Source: ELB16-189 sp018266435 (GTDB lineage Bacteria > Bacteroidota > Bacteroidia > Cytophagales > Cyclobacteriaceae). From it: 64,000 nucleotides of DNA. The stretch spans positions 1,488,001-1,552,000 of the forward strand of contig CP126125.1 of assembly GCA_030123525.1 (NCBI GenBank), written 5' to 3'. Positions 1 to 8,570 of this stretch are shown in pieces. Below the pieces are notes generated by a model that was given only the letters and a program-made list of their open reading frames with translations, was not told the origin of the DNA and made no database searches. Every line of letters starts with the position of its first letter. Position 1 is the stretch's first letter. The position numbers and the translations under genes are program-made.

Positions 1-24
1 AGTCTTTATCAGTTTTAAGTTCAT
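1..24 (-). CDS. higA: HigA antitoxin, N-terminal fragment (cut by window edge)
   Basis: Five bases after the higB stop, an ATG on the minus strand opens a frame reading MNLKLIKT and then runs off the window. HigA-family helix-turn-helix antitoxins commonly begin with a similar Asn-(Leu/Ile)-Lys-(Pro/Leu)-Ile-Lys stretch, and toxin-first order is the hallmark of higBA. Only eight codons are visible, so the call leans on position and on the short N-terminal match. The antitoxin would neutralise HigB and, as a DNA-binding protein, repress the operon. Confidence 0.55.
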
Positions 25-29
25 AGTTA

Positions 30-323
30 TCAAATTTTAGTCGCGTCAATCCTGTCGTATTCCTTATGAGTTCCAATAAATCGTATCCACATCATTTGAT
101 AGTGAAAATTAATTTTTACAAGTAGTCGGTAGTTATTTCCCTTTATGTTGAAAACAACTCTATTGTCACCGAGAACACTTGCAGTTGGATACTCTTTTTT
201 TACTTTATTGGTGTTTTTCCATTCGCTCTTTTCTGATTCTCGATACCAAGATTTAAGTTGTTGTTCGCAGTCCGAATGTTTAGTCCAAAACTCTCGGAGT
301 ACCTTCTTTGCAATGACTCTCAA
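30..323 (-). CDS. higB: HigB-type toxin (mRNA interferase, type II toxin-antitoxin)
   Basis: The 97-residue product has the HigB/RelE-like layout: an N-terminal helix (MRVIAKKVLREFW), a basic middle, a beta-rich core with NRVVFNIKGNNYRLLVKI, and the C-terminal IRFIGTHKEYDRID segment typical of HigB, with conserved His and Tyr. Family members cleave mRNA on the ribosome under stress. The gene lies immediately upstream of a higA-like start, as in classical higBA operons. A TACCTTTG box with an overlapping palindrome lies just upstream (330-346), compatible with autoregulation. Length is normal (about 90-110 residues). Function is assigned from family resemblance. Confidence 0.85.
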   Translation of the reverse strand: MRVIAKKVLREFWTKHSDCEQQLKSWYRESEKSEWKNTNKVKKEYPTASVLGDNRVVFNIKGNNYRLLVKINFHYQMMWIRFIGTHKEYDRIDATKI

Positions 324-329
324 TTCTTA

Positions 330-346
330 ACCTTTTGTCAAAGGTA
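330..346 (-). promoter_or_regulatory. Putative higBA -7 box with overlapping palindrome
   Basis: On the minus strand positions 346-339 read TACCTTTG, matching the Bacteroidota -7 consensus TAnnTTTG, 15 bases before the higB ATG. The plus-strand sequence ACCTTT-tgtc-AAAGGT (330-345) is a perfect 6-bp inverted repeat covering this box. Toxin-antitoxin operons are usually repressed by the antitoxin at such palindromes, so this is a candidate HigA operator. No convincing -33 TTG was found at the right spacing. Confidence 0.4.
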
Positions 347-493
347 TATAAAGTTCCCGTATTGGGAAATGTCATTTGGAATATTTTTCTATGATTATTG
401 CCAGTTTGGGAGGCATGACTGCCAACGTTTGGCCTGCTTAGCTGGTGGGCATTTCATAAAAAATGAATTGTGATTTGCGGCTTAAGGTCTTTC

Positions 494-1792
494 CTATGGT
501 TGTAGGGTAGAGCCATGCTCGGCTGCAGGTGTCTCAACTGTAGTCTTGGAATTAGTTTCTATTTTACTTACCCGAGGTGCTACCCAAATGAGTAGTCGCT
601 GCCCGGTGCGAATCAAATTTCCATTCAGGTTATTCCATTCGCGTAAGTTGCGCACACTTACTCCAAAGCGTTGTGCAATGGTACTTAATGCATCGCCATA
701 CCGTACATAATATACATCCTGATCACGCCCGTAGGTGCCGTTGCTCACGGCTTTGGCAATCGCTTCCCATTCTTTTTTTCCGGAAGCCGTTGAGTCCATG
801 ACCATTTTTCTTTTTTGAATCAGGTTTTCTTTTGCCAGCAGTGGGATTTTTATGGTGCGCACTTTGCCATCATCGGGAATTGCATTTTTTTTGATGATGG
901 GGTTCAGGCTTTGCAGATCTTCGGGGCAGGTGTTGGTCAGGTGGGCAAATGTATCAAACTGAAAAAACTGATTTACCGTTAGGGTATCATGCGGTATGAT
1001 TTTTTCACGGGCTACTTCGCGTATGTTGTGCTCGTCTGCGTAATTAACAGCATAAATGATAGCGATGTATTGCGGCACATAAGATCTCGTTTCGCGCGGG
1101 AGGAAATTGTAAATCTCCCAAAATGTTTTTTTATGACCTGATCTGCGGATGGCACGCTGCACTGTGCCGGGGCCAGAGTTATAGGCGGCTAATGCCAAAG
1201 GCCAATCGTGAAAGAGCGAATAGAGTTGCTCTAAGTATAAACAAGCTGCTTCGGTTGCTTTTTCGGGGTCTTGCCGGTCGTCAGTAAACCAATCGTTGTG
1301 CAGGCCGAAGTGGCGCCCGGTGTATGACATGAATTGCCACAGGCCAACGGCTCGTGCGCGTGAGGTGGCGCGCGGGTTCAGGCCCGATTCAATGATTGAG
1401 AGGTATTTTAACTCGTCAGGGAGATGGTGCTCTTTCAGTTTCTTTTCAAACAACGGAAAATACAAGTCCTTTTTGCGCAGCACCATGCGCACATAATCGC
1501 GATCGCGTACTAAAAAATAATCGATGAAGCCCTGCACCTTGCCATTGTAATCGAGCGGAATGATTTGCTGCAGGCAACTTAGCCGATCGGCAATCAATTC
1601 GGGGGTTTCATCGGCCGGAATAAATTCAAGGTTTGAGGGCACTGCGACCAATTCAGTTTTGACAGTGTCTTTGGCGGCCAGCGAATCAGTGACGGCCGGA
1701 GTGTTTACCACTACGATAGAATCTTTTTCTTCGGCTTGCTGTGCCTGCACTAGCAATGGAATAATAAACAATATGATTAAAAGTTTTTTCAA
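494..1792 (-). CDS. mltD: Membrane-bound lytic murein transglycosylase, MltD-like, with LysM
   Basis: The 432-residue protein starts with a signal peptide (MKKLLIILFIIPLLVQAQ). An SLT/family 1 lysozyme-like domain spans about residues 110-260, with the catalytic Glu135 in IIESGLNP, GLWQFM (150-155) and AYNSGPGTV (203-211). One LysM peptidoglycan-binding module lies at about 360-403. The enzyme would cleave the MurNAc-GlcNAc bond in the periplasm, forming 1,6-anhydro ends. It overlaps the gatA stop by four bases (ATGA), so gatA and tatA are probably co-transcribed upstream. E. coli MltD has two LysM modules; one is seen here. Confidence 0.9.
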   Translation of the reverse strand: MKKLLIILFIIPLLVQAQQAEEKDSIVVVNTPAVTDSLAAKDTVKTELVAVPSNLEFIPADETPELIADRLSCLQQIIPLDYNGKVQGFIDYFLVRDRDYVRMVLRKKDLYFPLFEKKLKEHHLPDELKYLSIIESGLNPRATSRARAVGLWQFMSYTGRHFGLHNDWFTDDRQDPEKATEAACLYLEQLYSLFHDWPLALAAYNSGPGTVQRAIRRSGHKKTFWEIYNFLPRETRSYVPQYIAIIYAVNYADEHNIREVAREKIIPHDTLTVNQFFQFDTFAHLTNTCPEDLQSLNPIIKKNAIPDDGKVRTIKIPLLAKENLIQKRKMVMDSTASGKKEWEAIAKAVSNGTYGRDQDVYYVRYGDALSTIAQRFGVSVRNLREWNNLNGNLIRTGQRLLIWVAPRVSKIETNSKTTVETPAAEHGSTLQP

Positions 1793-3219
1793 CTCCGGTT
1801 TATTTCAATAATTGCCCTCGAAAATCTCAGCAATTTACATTCTTCAAAGTCATCTGCCAAAAGTTGCAGGCCAATTGGCAAGCCCTGTTTGTCTTTTCCG
1901 CTGGGAATTGATATGGCCGGAATACCCGCCACGTTGGCCTGAACGGAAAACAAGTCGGCCAGGTACATCTCTACCGGATCGGAAGAGTGCTCACTCAACT
2001 TGAAAGCAGTTGTTGGGGCGGTGGGCATCAAAACAAAATCGTAACGCGAAAAAATTTCTTTCATTTTGTTGCGGATGAGCCTTCGAACTTTTTGAGCCTT
2101 GTTATAGTAAGCATCGTAATAACTTGAACTCAATACAAAAGTGCCCAACAAAATTCTGCGTTGCACTTCTTTGCCAAATCCTTCACTGCGGGTTTTTTTA
2201 TATAACGATGAAAGATCATTGGAGTGTGGACTGCGGTAACCGTAGCGTACACCATCGTAACGCGATAAGTTGGAACTGGCTTCGGCTGTTGCCAGAATAT
2301 AATACGTGGGCAATACGTATTCGTTCAGCGGAAAATCAATCGGTTCGATTGTGTGACTTTGTGATCTTAATTTTTCAATCGTTTCAATTAGAGCTGATTT
2401 TATTTCAGGCTGAAGTGAAGGGTTTTCTATGCTTTCGCTTAGGTAAGCAATTTTGTATTTCTGATTTTGAGACGACAGGTCTTGTGAATACAGAGGCACT
2501 TCTTTTCTTGAAACGGTACTGTCCATTTCATCGGCACCGGCTATCACTTCCAAAACCAACGCAACATCTTCAACATGATTGGCCAGTATGCCAATGCAGT
2601 CAAATGAAGAAGCATAGGCCGCTAATCCGTAACGCGAAATGCGTGAGTACGTGGGCTTGAGTCCGACTAATCCGCAAAAGGCTGCAGGCTGCCTAACGGA
2701 TCCGCCCGTGTCTGTGCCCAGCGATACTTGACACATTCCTGCCTGCACCGCTACAGCTGATCCGCCTGATGAGCCACCCGATACGCGGCTGTTGTCAAGG
2801 TCATTCAGCACCGGGCCAAATGCAGAATTTTCATTTGATGAACCCATACCAAATTCATCACAATTTTGCCTGCCTATGATAATGGCGTCTTCATCGAGCA
2901 GGCGCTGCACTGCGGTGGCATTGAATTGTGAAATGAACCCATCCAAAATTTTACTGGCCCCTTGTAAGGGATGGTCTTTATAACAGATGAGGTCTTTGAT
3001 GCCCACAACCAAGCCGGCTAATTTTCCGGCTGAATGTTTTTTTATTTTTTGATCAATCAGTTCAGCCCGATGAATCGCTTCATCAGCATAGATGCTGAGA
3101 AAGGCATTGAGATTTTTTTTTTGCTCGATAACGGCCAAATGACATCTTACCAACTCGGTACATGAGAGTTGGCCGTCATTTAATTGCTTACGGATTTGGG
3201 AGTACGGAAGAGATTGCAA
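1789..3219 (-). CDS. gatA: Amidase-signature protein, Asp/Glu-tRNA amidotransferase subunit A
   Basis: The 476-residue protein shows the full amidase signature. The Ser-cisSer-Lys triad is visible as Lys75 (VGIKDL), Ser150 (GGSSGGSA) and Ser174 (GTDTGGSVRQPAA), matching GatA spacing. GatA releases ammonia from glutamine, and GatCAB uses it to convert Glu-tRNA(Gln) or Asp-tRNA(Asn) to the correct species. GatB and GatC are not in this window, which is common because gat genes are often scattered. The gene lies five bases after tatA and overlaps mltD by four bases. A generic amidase is the alternative, but length and motif spacing favour GatA. Confidence 0.9.
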   Translation of the reverse strand: MQSLPYSQIRKQLNDGQLSCTELVRCHLAVIEQKKNLNAFLSIYADEAIHRAELIDQKIKKHSAGKLAGLVVGIKDLICYKDHPLQGASKILDGFISQFNATAVQRLLDEDAIIIGRQNCDEFGMGSSNENSAFGPVLNDLDNSRVSGGSSGGSAVAVQAGMCQVSLGTDTGGSVRQPAAFCGLVGLKPTYSRISRYGLAAYASSFDCIGILANHVEDVALVLEVIAGADEMDSTVSRKEVPLYSQDLSSQNQKYKIAYLSESIENPSLQPEIKSALIETIEKLRSQSHTIEPIDFPLNEYVLPTYYILATAEASSNLSRYDGVRYGYRSPHSNDLSSLYKKTRSEGFGKEVQRRILLGTFVLSSSYYDAYYNKAQKVRRLIRNKMKEIFSRYDFVLMPTAPTTAFKLSEHSSDPVEMYLADLFSVQANVAGIPAISIPSGKDKQGLPIGLQLLADDFEECKLLRFSRAIIEINRS

Positions 3220-3224
3220 CCGGT

Positions 3225-3434
3225 TTACTTCTCGTCAAGCTTGGGCACTTCTTTGCCGGCATCATCCACTTCTTTCTTCACGTCTTTTACGGCATCTTTA
3301 AATTCGCGGATGCCTTTGCCGAGGCCTTTGGCAAATTCAGGAATTTTTTTGGCTCCGAAGAAAACCAGCACAAACAAACCGATCACGACCCACTCCATCG
3401 CACCGGGCATACCTATCAAAAAGAATACGTTCAT
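3225..3434 (-). CDS. tatA: Twin-arginine translocase subunit TatA/TatE
   Basis: This 69-residue protein has the TatA layout: a short periplasmic N-terminus, one membrane helix (about 11-26, WVVIGLFVLVFFGAKK), the FGAKKIPEFAKGLGKG hinge and amphipathic helix, and a charged lysine-rich tail. TatA forms the pore-like assembly that moves folded proteins bearing twin-arginine signals across the inner membrane. TatB/TatC are not in the window. It is the first gene of the tatA-gatA-mltD run, five bases from gatA. The 264-base region upstream carries a CCCTCT/AGAGGG hairpin (3574-3591). Confidence 0.93.
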   Translation of the reverse strand: MNVFFLIGMPGAMEWVVIGLFVLVFFGAKKIPEFAKGLGKGIREFKDAVKDVKKEVDDAGKEVPKLDEK

Positions 3435-3573
3435 AGCTATTAATTAAGAGTGTAAAAATAAGGAAATTATCGAAAACCAACCATCATTCTTGGATGGATA
3501 TCAAATTGCCGCGAAACCGTACTCAACTGATTTCACCCTATAAATCCTTACGTTAACGCATTTAAAATGTGTC

Positions 3574-3591
3574 CCCTCTCAGCGCAGAGGG
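3574..3591. repeat. Short hairpin in the tatA-ridA spacer
   Basis: CCCTCT (3574-3579) and AGAGGG (3586-3591) form a perfect 6-bp inverted repeat with a 6-base loop. It lies downstream of the ridA-like gene and upstream of tatA, both on the minus strand, so it could help terminate ridA transcription. There is no clear U-run next to it. Confidence 0.3.
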
Positions 3592-3698
3592 TGGCAAGCG
3601 AGAGAGCAGGTATATTTTAAGCTACTACAATTTGAAATGCACTCGTTATATTTTGAGCAGGGGTACAAATGAATGCAGGGCACTAAAATTCATGCGTT

Positions 3699-4217
3699 TT
3701 AGTCTTCCACTTCTACTACCATTTCTATTTCTACGGCAATGTTAGAGGGCAGCATGTACATGCCTACGGCCGAGCGGGCGTGTTTTCCTTTCTCGCCAAA
3801 GACCGCCACCATCAAGTCAGAAAATCCATTTATTACTTTGGGTTGATCATAGAAAGTATCGGTACAGTTTACCATGCCGAGTACCTTTATAATGCGTTTT
3901 ACTTTGTTTAGGTTGCCCACCTCGGCCTTCAATGTGCTGAGCAAAGCAATACCGGTTTGCTTTGCTGCTTCTCGGCCCTGCTCTAAGGTTAAATCTTTTC
4001 CTACTTTACCCTGAATGTGGGTGTTGTCGGCACGTGTGGGGCCATGTCCGGCAAAGAACAACAAGTTGCCGGTGCGCACCACTTTTACATAGCTGCCCAT
4101 GGCGGGTGTAGGCGGATAAAGTTCGATGCCGAGTTCTTTCAACTTTTTATCAAAATCAATTTTTTGGGCATTTCCTAAAATCGGAAGCACGATCAGAAGT
4201 AAAATAATTTTTTTCAT
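3699..4217 (-). CDS. RidA (YjgF/YER057c/UK114) family protein with signal peptide
   Basis: The start is placed at an internal Met (MKKIILLLIVLPILGNAQ), which gives a clean signal peptide; the longest frame reaches 4244. The rest is a RidA-like fold: LLFFAGHGPT, the ARSAVGMYMLP segment whose Arg matches the catalytic Arg105 of RidA, and VEIEMVVEV near the end. RidA deaminates reactive 2-aminoacrylate and related enamines in the cytosol. Export to the periplasm would be unusual, so its substrate is not clear. The gene is divergent from tag. Family is certain; function and location are inferred. Confidence 0.85.
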   Translation of the reverse strand: MKKIILLLIVLPILGNAQKIDFDKKLKELGIELYPPTPAMGSYVKVVRTGNLLFFAGHGPTRADNTHIQGKVGKDLTLEQGREAAKQTGIALLSTLKAEVGNLNKVKRIIKVLGMVNCTDTFYDQPKVINGFSDLMVAVFGEKGKHARSAVGMYMLPSNIAVEIEMVVEVED

Positions 4218-4287
4218 AGAGTAAACGATTAGCCGATAAACCATTCAGTAAGTTAGGAATATTTCCGTTATTTGGTTCACTGATTTT

Positions 4288-4857
4288 ATGAATGAACTGT
4301 TTCGCTGCCCGTGGTGCCTGAAGTTTGACAAATACATTCGCTACCACGATGAAGAGTGGGGCGTGCCCGTGCATGACGACCGCAAACACTTTGAGTTTTT
4401 GGTTTTGGAAGGAGCCCAGGCTGGGCTGAGTTGGAGCACTATCTTAAATAAACGAGAAGGATACCGAAAAAACTTTGCTGACTTTGACCCACAAAAAGTG
4501 GCACAGTTCACCTCTAAAAAAATTGAAAAGATTTTAACGGATCCAAGTATCGTTCGCAATAGACTGAAGGTACATGCCGCGGTAAACAATGCCAAACGAT
4601 TTCTTGAGGTACAAAAGGAATTTGGCACATTCGATCACTACATCTGGGGTTTTGTTAATTACAAATCCATTATAAACCGATGGAAAACATTGAAGCACGT
4701 GCCAGCTACCTCCAAGCAATCAGACGCGCTGAGCAAAGATTTGATTACCCGCGGATTTAAGTTTGTGGGTAGTACCGTGATTTATGCACACATGCAAGCT
4801 TGCGGTTTAATCAACGATCATTTAGTCGATTGTTTCCGGTACAAGGAAATTTGTTGA
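4288..4857 (+). CDS. tag: DNA-3-methyladenine glycosylase I
   Basis: The 189-residue protein is full length for Tag. The zinc-snap ligands of the E. coli enzyme (Cys4, His17, His175, Cys179) and its catalytic Glu38 all have counterparts shifted by three: Cys7, His20 (YHDEEWG), Glu41 (LEGAQAGLSW), His178 and Cys182 (NDHLVDCF). Tag excises 3-methyladenine from alkylated DNA, leaving an abasic site for base excision repair. It sits alone between the divergent ridA-like gene and the convergent recQ. Confidence 0.96.
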   Translation: MNELFRCPWCLKFDKYIRYHDEEWGVPVHDDRKHFEFLVLEGAQAGLSWSTILNKREGYRKNFADFDPQKVAQFTSKKIEKILTDPSIVRNRLKVHAAVNNAKRFLEVQKEFGTFDHYIWGFVNYKSIINRWKTLKHVPATSKQSDALSKDLITRGFKFVGSTVIYAHMQACGLINDHLVDCFRYKEIC

Positions 4858-4881
4858 AACTATTCTGAGGAGATCTTAGAA

Positions 4882-7065
4882 TTAATTGGCGTACTCGCTC
4901 AAAAACTTCATACGCATAAGGCGCACATCCTCTTCACTGTAACTGCTCAACTCAGCCAGGGCATCTTGCACACTGTCAGTTTCGCTGCTCAGAAAGTAGT
5001 CGTAGATTTCTTCCTGTTTACTTTCGTCCAGCACTTCGTCTATGTAGTAATCGACATTAAGTTTGGTGCCACTGTTGATGATGTTCTCCATTTCGGTGAG
5101 CAATTCATCAAATGACAGGGCCTTGCTTTCGGCAATTTCTTCTAAATCTACTTTGCGGTCGATTTGCTGGATGATGAAAATCTTGATTTTCGATTTATTC
5201 ACCGAAGATTTTACCACCACATCGGCAGCCGTTTCTATGTCGTTGTCATCTACGTATTTTTGGATGAGTTCCAAAAACTCTTTTCCGAATTTATTCACTT
5301 TGCCCATACCCACTCCGTTCACTCCGGCCATCTCTTCTTTGGTGGTGGGGTAAGTAGTAGCCATTTCTTCCAGCGAAGGATCTTGAAAGATGACATAAGG
5401 GGGCAGGTCTTTTTCTTTCGCTATTTTCTTTCGCAGCGCCTTGAGCATTTCGAACAACTTATCGTCATACGATTTAGAATTGATCGGTGTGCGTTCGCTG
5501 GATTCTTCTTCTTCAATATCGGTGGTGAAGTCGTGGTCGCGGGCTAATTCAATGGGATGTGGTTTTTTCAAAAAGGCAATTCCTTTTTGTGAGAGTTTTA
5601 ATACACCAATATTTTCAATGTCTTTTTCCAGGTATTGGTAGATCAGGGCCTGACGAATAACCGATTTCCAAAAATCGGCATCTTCAGTGTCGCCTTGGCC
5701 ATAGACTTTCAAATCGAAGTGGCCGTAGCTTTTTACGTACTCATCTTCTATTCCGCGAATTACATTGACTAAGTGAGCCAGCCCAAATCGTTCGTTTGTT
5801 TGCTTCACGGCTTCGAGGGCAATCTTCACAAATTCCGATCCTTCAAACCGCTCACGAGGATTGGTGCAGTTATCGCACATGCCGCAATTGGAGCCTTGGT
5901 ATTCTTCACCGAAATAATGAAGCAATTGCTTACGCCTGCACACGGGCGACTCGGCATAAAACTCCATTTCTTGCAACAAGATACGCGCGTTTTCGCGCTC
6001 TTGCACCGATTTATCTTTGTTGAATTTTTCGAGTTTGTTTAAATCGTTGTGGCTGTAAAACATCAGGCACAAGCCTTCCAGGCCATCGCGGCCCGCACGT
6101 CCGGTTTCCTGGTAGTACCCCTCCAATGATTTGGGTACATCGTAATGCACGACAAAGCGCACATCGGGTTTGTCGATGCCCATGCCAAAGGCAATGGTGG
6201 CGCAGATGATGTCTACTTCTTCATTGAGGAAGTCGTCTTGGTTTTTCATCCGCACGTCCGAATCGAGGCCGGCATGATAAGGTGCCGCTTTAAATCCGTT
6301 TACGTTGAGCAACTGGGCAATCTCTTCTACTTTTTTACGGCTCAGGCAATAGATGATGCCTGATTTTCCTTTGTGGTCTTTAAGAAAGCGGATGAGTTGT
6401 TTTTTGGTTTCTTTCTTGGGGCGTACTTCGTAGTATAAATTTTTTCGGTTGAAAGAAGAGATGAACACATCGGCTTCTTCCATCTGCAGATTTTTCTGAA
6501 TATCGAGTTGTACTTTGGGCGTGGCTGTGGCAGTGAGGGCAATTACATTCATGTCGCCCAGTTGTGCAATCATTGATTTGATCTTGCGGTATTCGGGGCG
6601 GAAGTCATGGCCCCATTCAGAAATACAGTGAGCTTCGTCAATGGCGACAAATGCAATTTTTACTTTTTGCAAAAACTCAATGTTCTCTTCTTTAATGAGT
6701 GACTCTGGAGCTACGTATAACAATTTTATTTTTCCGGTTACGCAGTCTTTGCGAATGCGGGTGATTTCGCCTTTGCTCAGGGTTGAGTTTAAAAACCGGG
6801 CATTAATGCCGTATGCATTCAACTGATCAACCTGATTTTTCATCAACGCAATAAGCGGAGAGATGACAATGGCCAAGCCTTCGCTTACCATGGCGGGCAA
6901 TTGGTAGCAAAGTGACTTGCCCGCACCGGTTGGCATTATTACAAATGTATTGCGGCCGCCTAAAATGTTCTTTATTACCACTTCCTGGTTTCCGCGGAAA
7001 TTGCTGTACCCAAATATTTCTTTGAGTTTTCCCTTTAATTCATCTTTCTCTTCGGCCACGACCAT
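4882..7065 (-). CDS. recQ: ATP-dependent DNA helicase RecQ
   Basis: The 727-residue product has Walker A MPTGAGKS (44-51), DEAH (143-146), the aromatic-rich loop SEWGHDFRPEY (149-159), ALTATAT (motif III) and QETGRAGRDG (motif VI). A zinc-binding RQC region with four cysteines (CRRKQ...NCGMCDNC) lies around 380-410, and an HRDC domain around 530-605. A C-terminal helical extension of about 100 residues follows the HRDC. RecQ unwinds forks and recombination intermediates 3' to 5'. The gene is convergent with tag and divergent from manC, with a 339-bp spacer. Confidence 0.96.
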   Translation of the reverse strand: MVVAEEKDELKGKLKEIFGYSNFRGNQEVVIKNILGGRNTFVIMPTGAGKSLCYQLPAMVSEGLAIVISPLIALMKNQVDQLNAYGINARFLNSTLSKGEITRIRKDCVTGKIKLLYVAPESLIKEENIEFLQKVKIAFVAIDEAHCISEWGHDFRPEYRKIKSMIAQLGDMNVIALTATATPKVQLDIQKNLQMEEADVFISSFNRKNLYYEVRPKKETKKQLIRFLKDHKGKSGIIYCLSRKKVEEIAQLLNVNGFKAAPYHAGLDSDVRMKNQDDFLNEEVDIICATIAFGMGIDKPDVRFVVHYDVPKSLEGYYQETGRAGRDGLEGLCLMFYSHNDLNKLEKFNKDKSVQERENARILLQEMEFYAESPVCRRKQLLHYFGEEYQGSNCGMCDNCTNPRERFEGSEFVKIALEAVKQTNERFGLAHLVNVIRGIEDEYVKSYGHFDLKVYGQGDTEDADFWKSVIRQALIYQYLEKDIENIGVLKLSQKGIAFLKKPHPIELARDHDFTTDIEEEESSERTPINSKSYDDKLFEMLKALRKKIAKEKDLPPYVIFQDPSLEEMATTYPTTKEEMAGVNGVGMGKVNKFGKEFLELIQKYVDDNDIETAADVVVKSSVNKSKIKIFIIQQIDRKVDLEEIAESKALSFDELLTEMENIINSGTKLNVDYYIDEVLDESKQEEIYDYFLSSETDSVQDALAELSSYSEEDVRLMRMKFLSEYAN

Positions 7066-7404
7066 GTCATTCAGAATAAAAATTTTTTAATTTATTTTAA
7101 TTTTTCAATGGGAATGGAAGATAATAAAAATAAAACTCATGCTACGAAAGCATGTAAGAAATAAATTTGAAGGAGAGTCATTTCTGTGCGGGTTTCAGCA
7201 TTTTGAAATCGGTTGCGGAAAGAGCGGATGTAATAATTCTGTTGAGTAAAAGACAAAACACTACTTTTTGAAAAGCGGTTTCTCAAACAAAATAAATTTA
7301 TCAGAAGCCGGGTAACCCATCTTTTGCACGATGGCTAAATACCTTATGCCTTGGGCATAACGTGTATTTTTTTACCTTCGCTTTCGATTTTCTGAAAAAA
7401 ATTC
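7066..7404. other. Divergent recQ-manC intergenic region
   Basis: This 339-base AT-rich spacer has no convincing gene. It holds a small hairpin CATGCT-acgaa-AGCATG (7138-7154), a GGGTAACCC palindrome near 7310, and the manC promoter with its own palindrome (7344-7380). Both flanking genes start here, so it should carry two promoters; only the manC one is recognisable. Confidence 0.5.
7344..7380 (+). promoter_or_regulatory. Putative manC promoter overlapped by a 17-bp palindrome
   Basis: A TTG at 7351-7353 is followed after 19 bases by TACCTTCG (7373-7380), one mismatch from the Bacteroidota -7 box TAnnTTTG. The manC ATG is 24 bases further on. The TTG is the centre of a perfect palindrome, TTATGCC-TTG-GGCATAA (7344-7360). 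Overlap of a -33 element by a dyad suggests a repressor site, but no regulator is identified. Confidence 0.4.
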
Positions 7405-8481
7405 ATGAACAAAAACATTTTTGTGGTGCTGATGGCCGGTGGTGCAGGCACACGGTTTTGGCCATACAGCCGCAACTCACACCCCAAACAATATTTAGAC
7501 GTTCTGGGTACAGGCAAATCGCTGTTGCAATCGACCTACGATCGTTTTGCTCCCGTTTGTCCGCCCGAAAATATTCTGGTGGTTACTAACCAAGAACTTG
7601 AGTTGCTTACCCAAACGCAGTTGCCTCACCTGCACCCGTCTCAAATTTTATGCGAACCCGTACGCAAAAACACAACACCCTGCATTGCCTATGCGTGTTA
7701 TCGAATAGCGAAAATTAATCCTCAGGCAACGGTGATTATCAGCCCTGCCGATCATTTGATTTTAAATGAAAAAGATTTTCAACAGACGATTTTAAAAGCG
7801 GTGGATTTTGCGGCAAACCAAGATAAGCTCATTACACTCGGCATCACCCCCACCCGGCCCGAAACCGGCTATGGTTACATTCAATACATCGAAGCCAAAA
7901 GCCAGCTGAAAAAGGCAAAAACATTTACCGAAAAACCTGAATTGTCACTGGCCAAGAAATTTTTTGACAGCGGTGATTTTGTGTGGAATTCCGGACTGTT
8001 CATTTGGGGTGTGCAGGCTTTTCTAAAGGCTTTTCACAAGTACTTGCCCGAGATGGCCGAAATTTTTGATGACGCAGAAAACAAAATCGCTTCGCCCGAA
8101 GAAAAAGAGGCTATCCGCACGGTGTATGCGCAAGTAAAAAGCATTTCAATAGATTATGGCATCATGGAGAAAGCCGACAATGTTTATGTGTTGCCCAGCC
8201 ACTTTGCCTGGAATGACCTGGGCTCATGGGCTTCGCTTCATGAGGTATCTGCCAAAGATGAAAACAATAATGCCGTTGCTGCCGATGCAATGATGTATGA
8301 CACGCGCAACTCCATCATAAAAGGGCCCAAAAATAAATTGATTGTGGTGCAGGGGCTAAACGGCTATTTGGTCGGGGCGTTTGACAATGTGGTGATCGTT
8401 TGCGAAAAAGACAAAGAGGATTTATTCCGCAGGTTTGTAAACGACCTGAAAGCAAAAACCAGCGGGGCGGAGTATCAGTAA
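7405..8481 (+). CDS. manC: Mannose-1-phosphate guanylyltransferase
   Basis: The 358-residue protein opens with the nucleotidyltransferase signature MAGGAGTRFWPYSR and PKQYL, followed by SPADHLI, the FTEKP mannose-1-phosphate pocket motif and FVWNSGLFIW. It lacks the C-terminal phosphomannose isomerase domain of bifunctional ManC/AlgA enzymes. It would make GDP-mannose from GTP and mannose-1-phosphate for surface glycans. It lies upstream of a Wzx-type flippase but 20 kb away from the main polysaccharide locus. Confidence 0.93.
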   Translation: MNKNIFVVLMAGGAGTRFWPYSRNSHPKQYLDVLGTGKSLLQSTYDRFAPVCPPENILVVTNQELELLTQTQLPHLHPSQILCEPVRKNTTPCIAYACYRIAKINPQATVIISPADHLILNEKDFQQTILKAVDFAANQDKLITLGITPTRPETGYGYIQYIEAKSQLKKAKTFTEKPELSLAKKFFDSGDFVWNSGLFIWGVQAFLKAFHKYLPEMAEIFDDAENKIASPEEKEAIRTVYAQVKSISIDYGIMEKADNVYVLPSHFAWNDLGSWASLHEVSAKDENNNAVAADAMMYDTRNSIIKGPKNKLIVVQGLNGYLVGAFDNVVIVCEKDKEDLFRRFVNDLKAKTSGAEYQ

Positions 8482-8570
8482 GTCAATACTCTGGGTTGCC
8501 AATACTTACTAATCGCATTATTTGGTACATTAGTAGCCTGCATGCTGCCGTGTAGGACAAATAGTATCTA

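Noticed and set aside
2124..2660. 178-codon plus-strand frame
   Set aside because: It lies wholly antisense to gatA, whose motifs are complete. Its translation is Cys/His-rich and matches no family.
7303..7335. GGGTAACCC and CCATC/GATGG stems as a riboswitch before manC
   Set aside because: The stems are short and lie upstream of the predicted transcription start, so they would not be in the mRNA.
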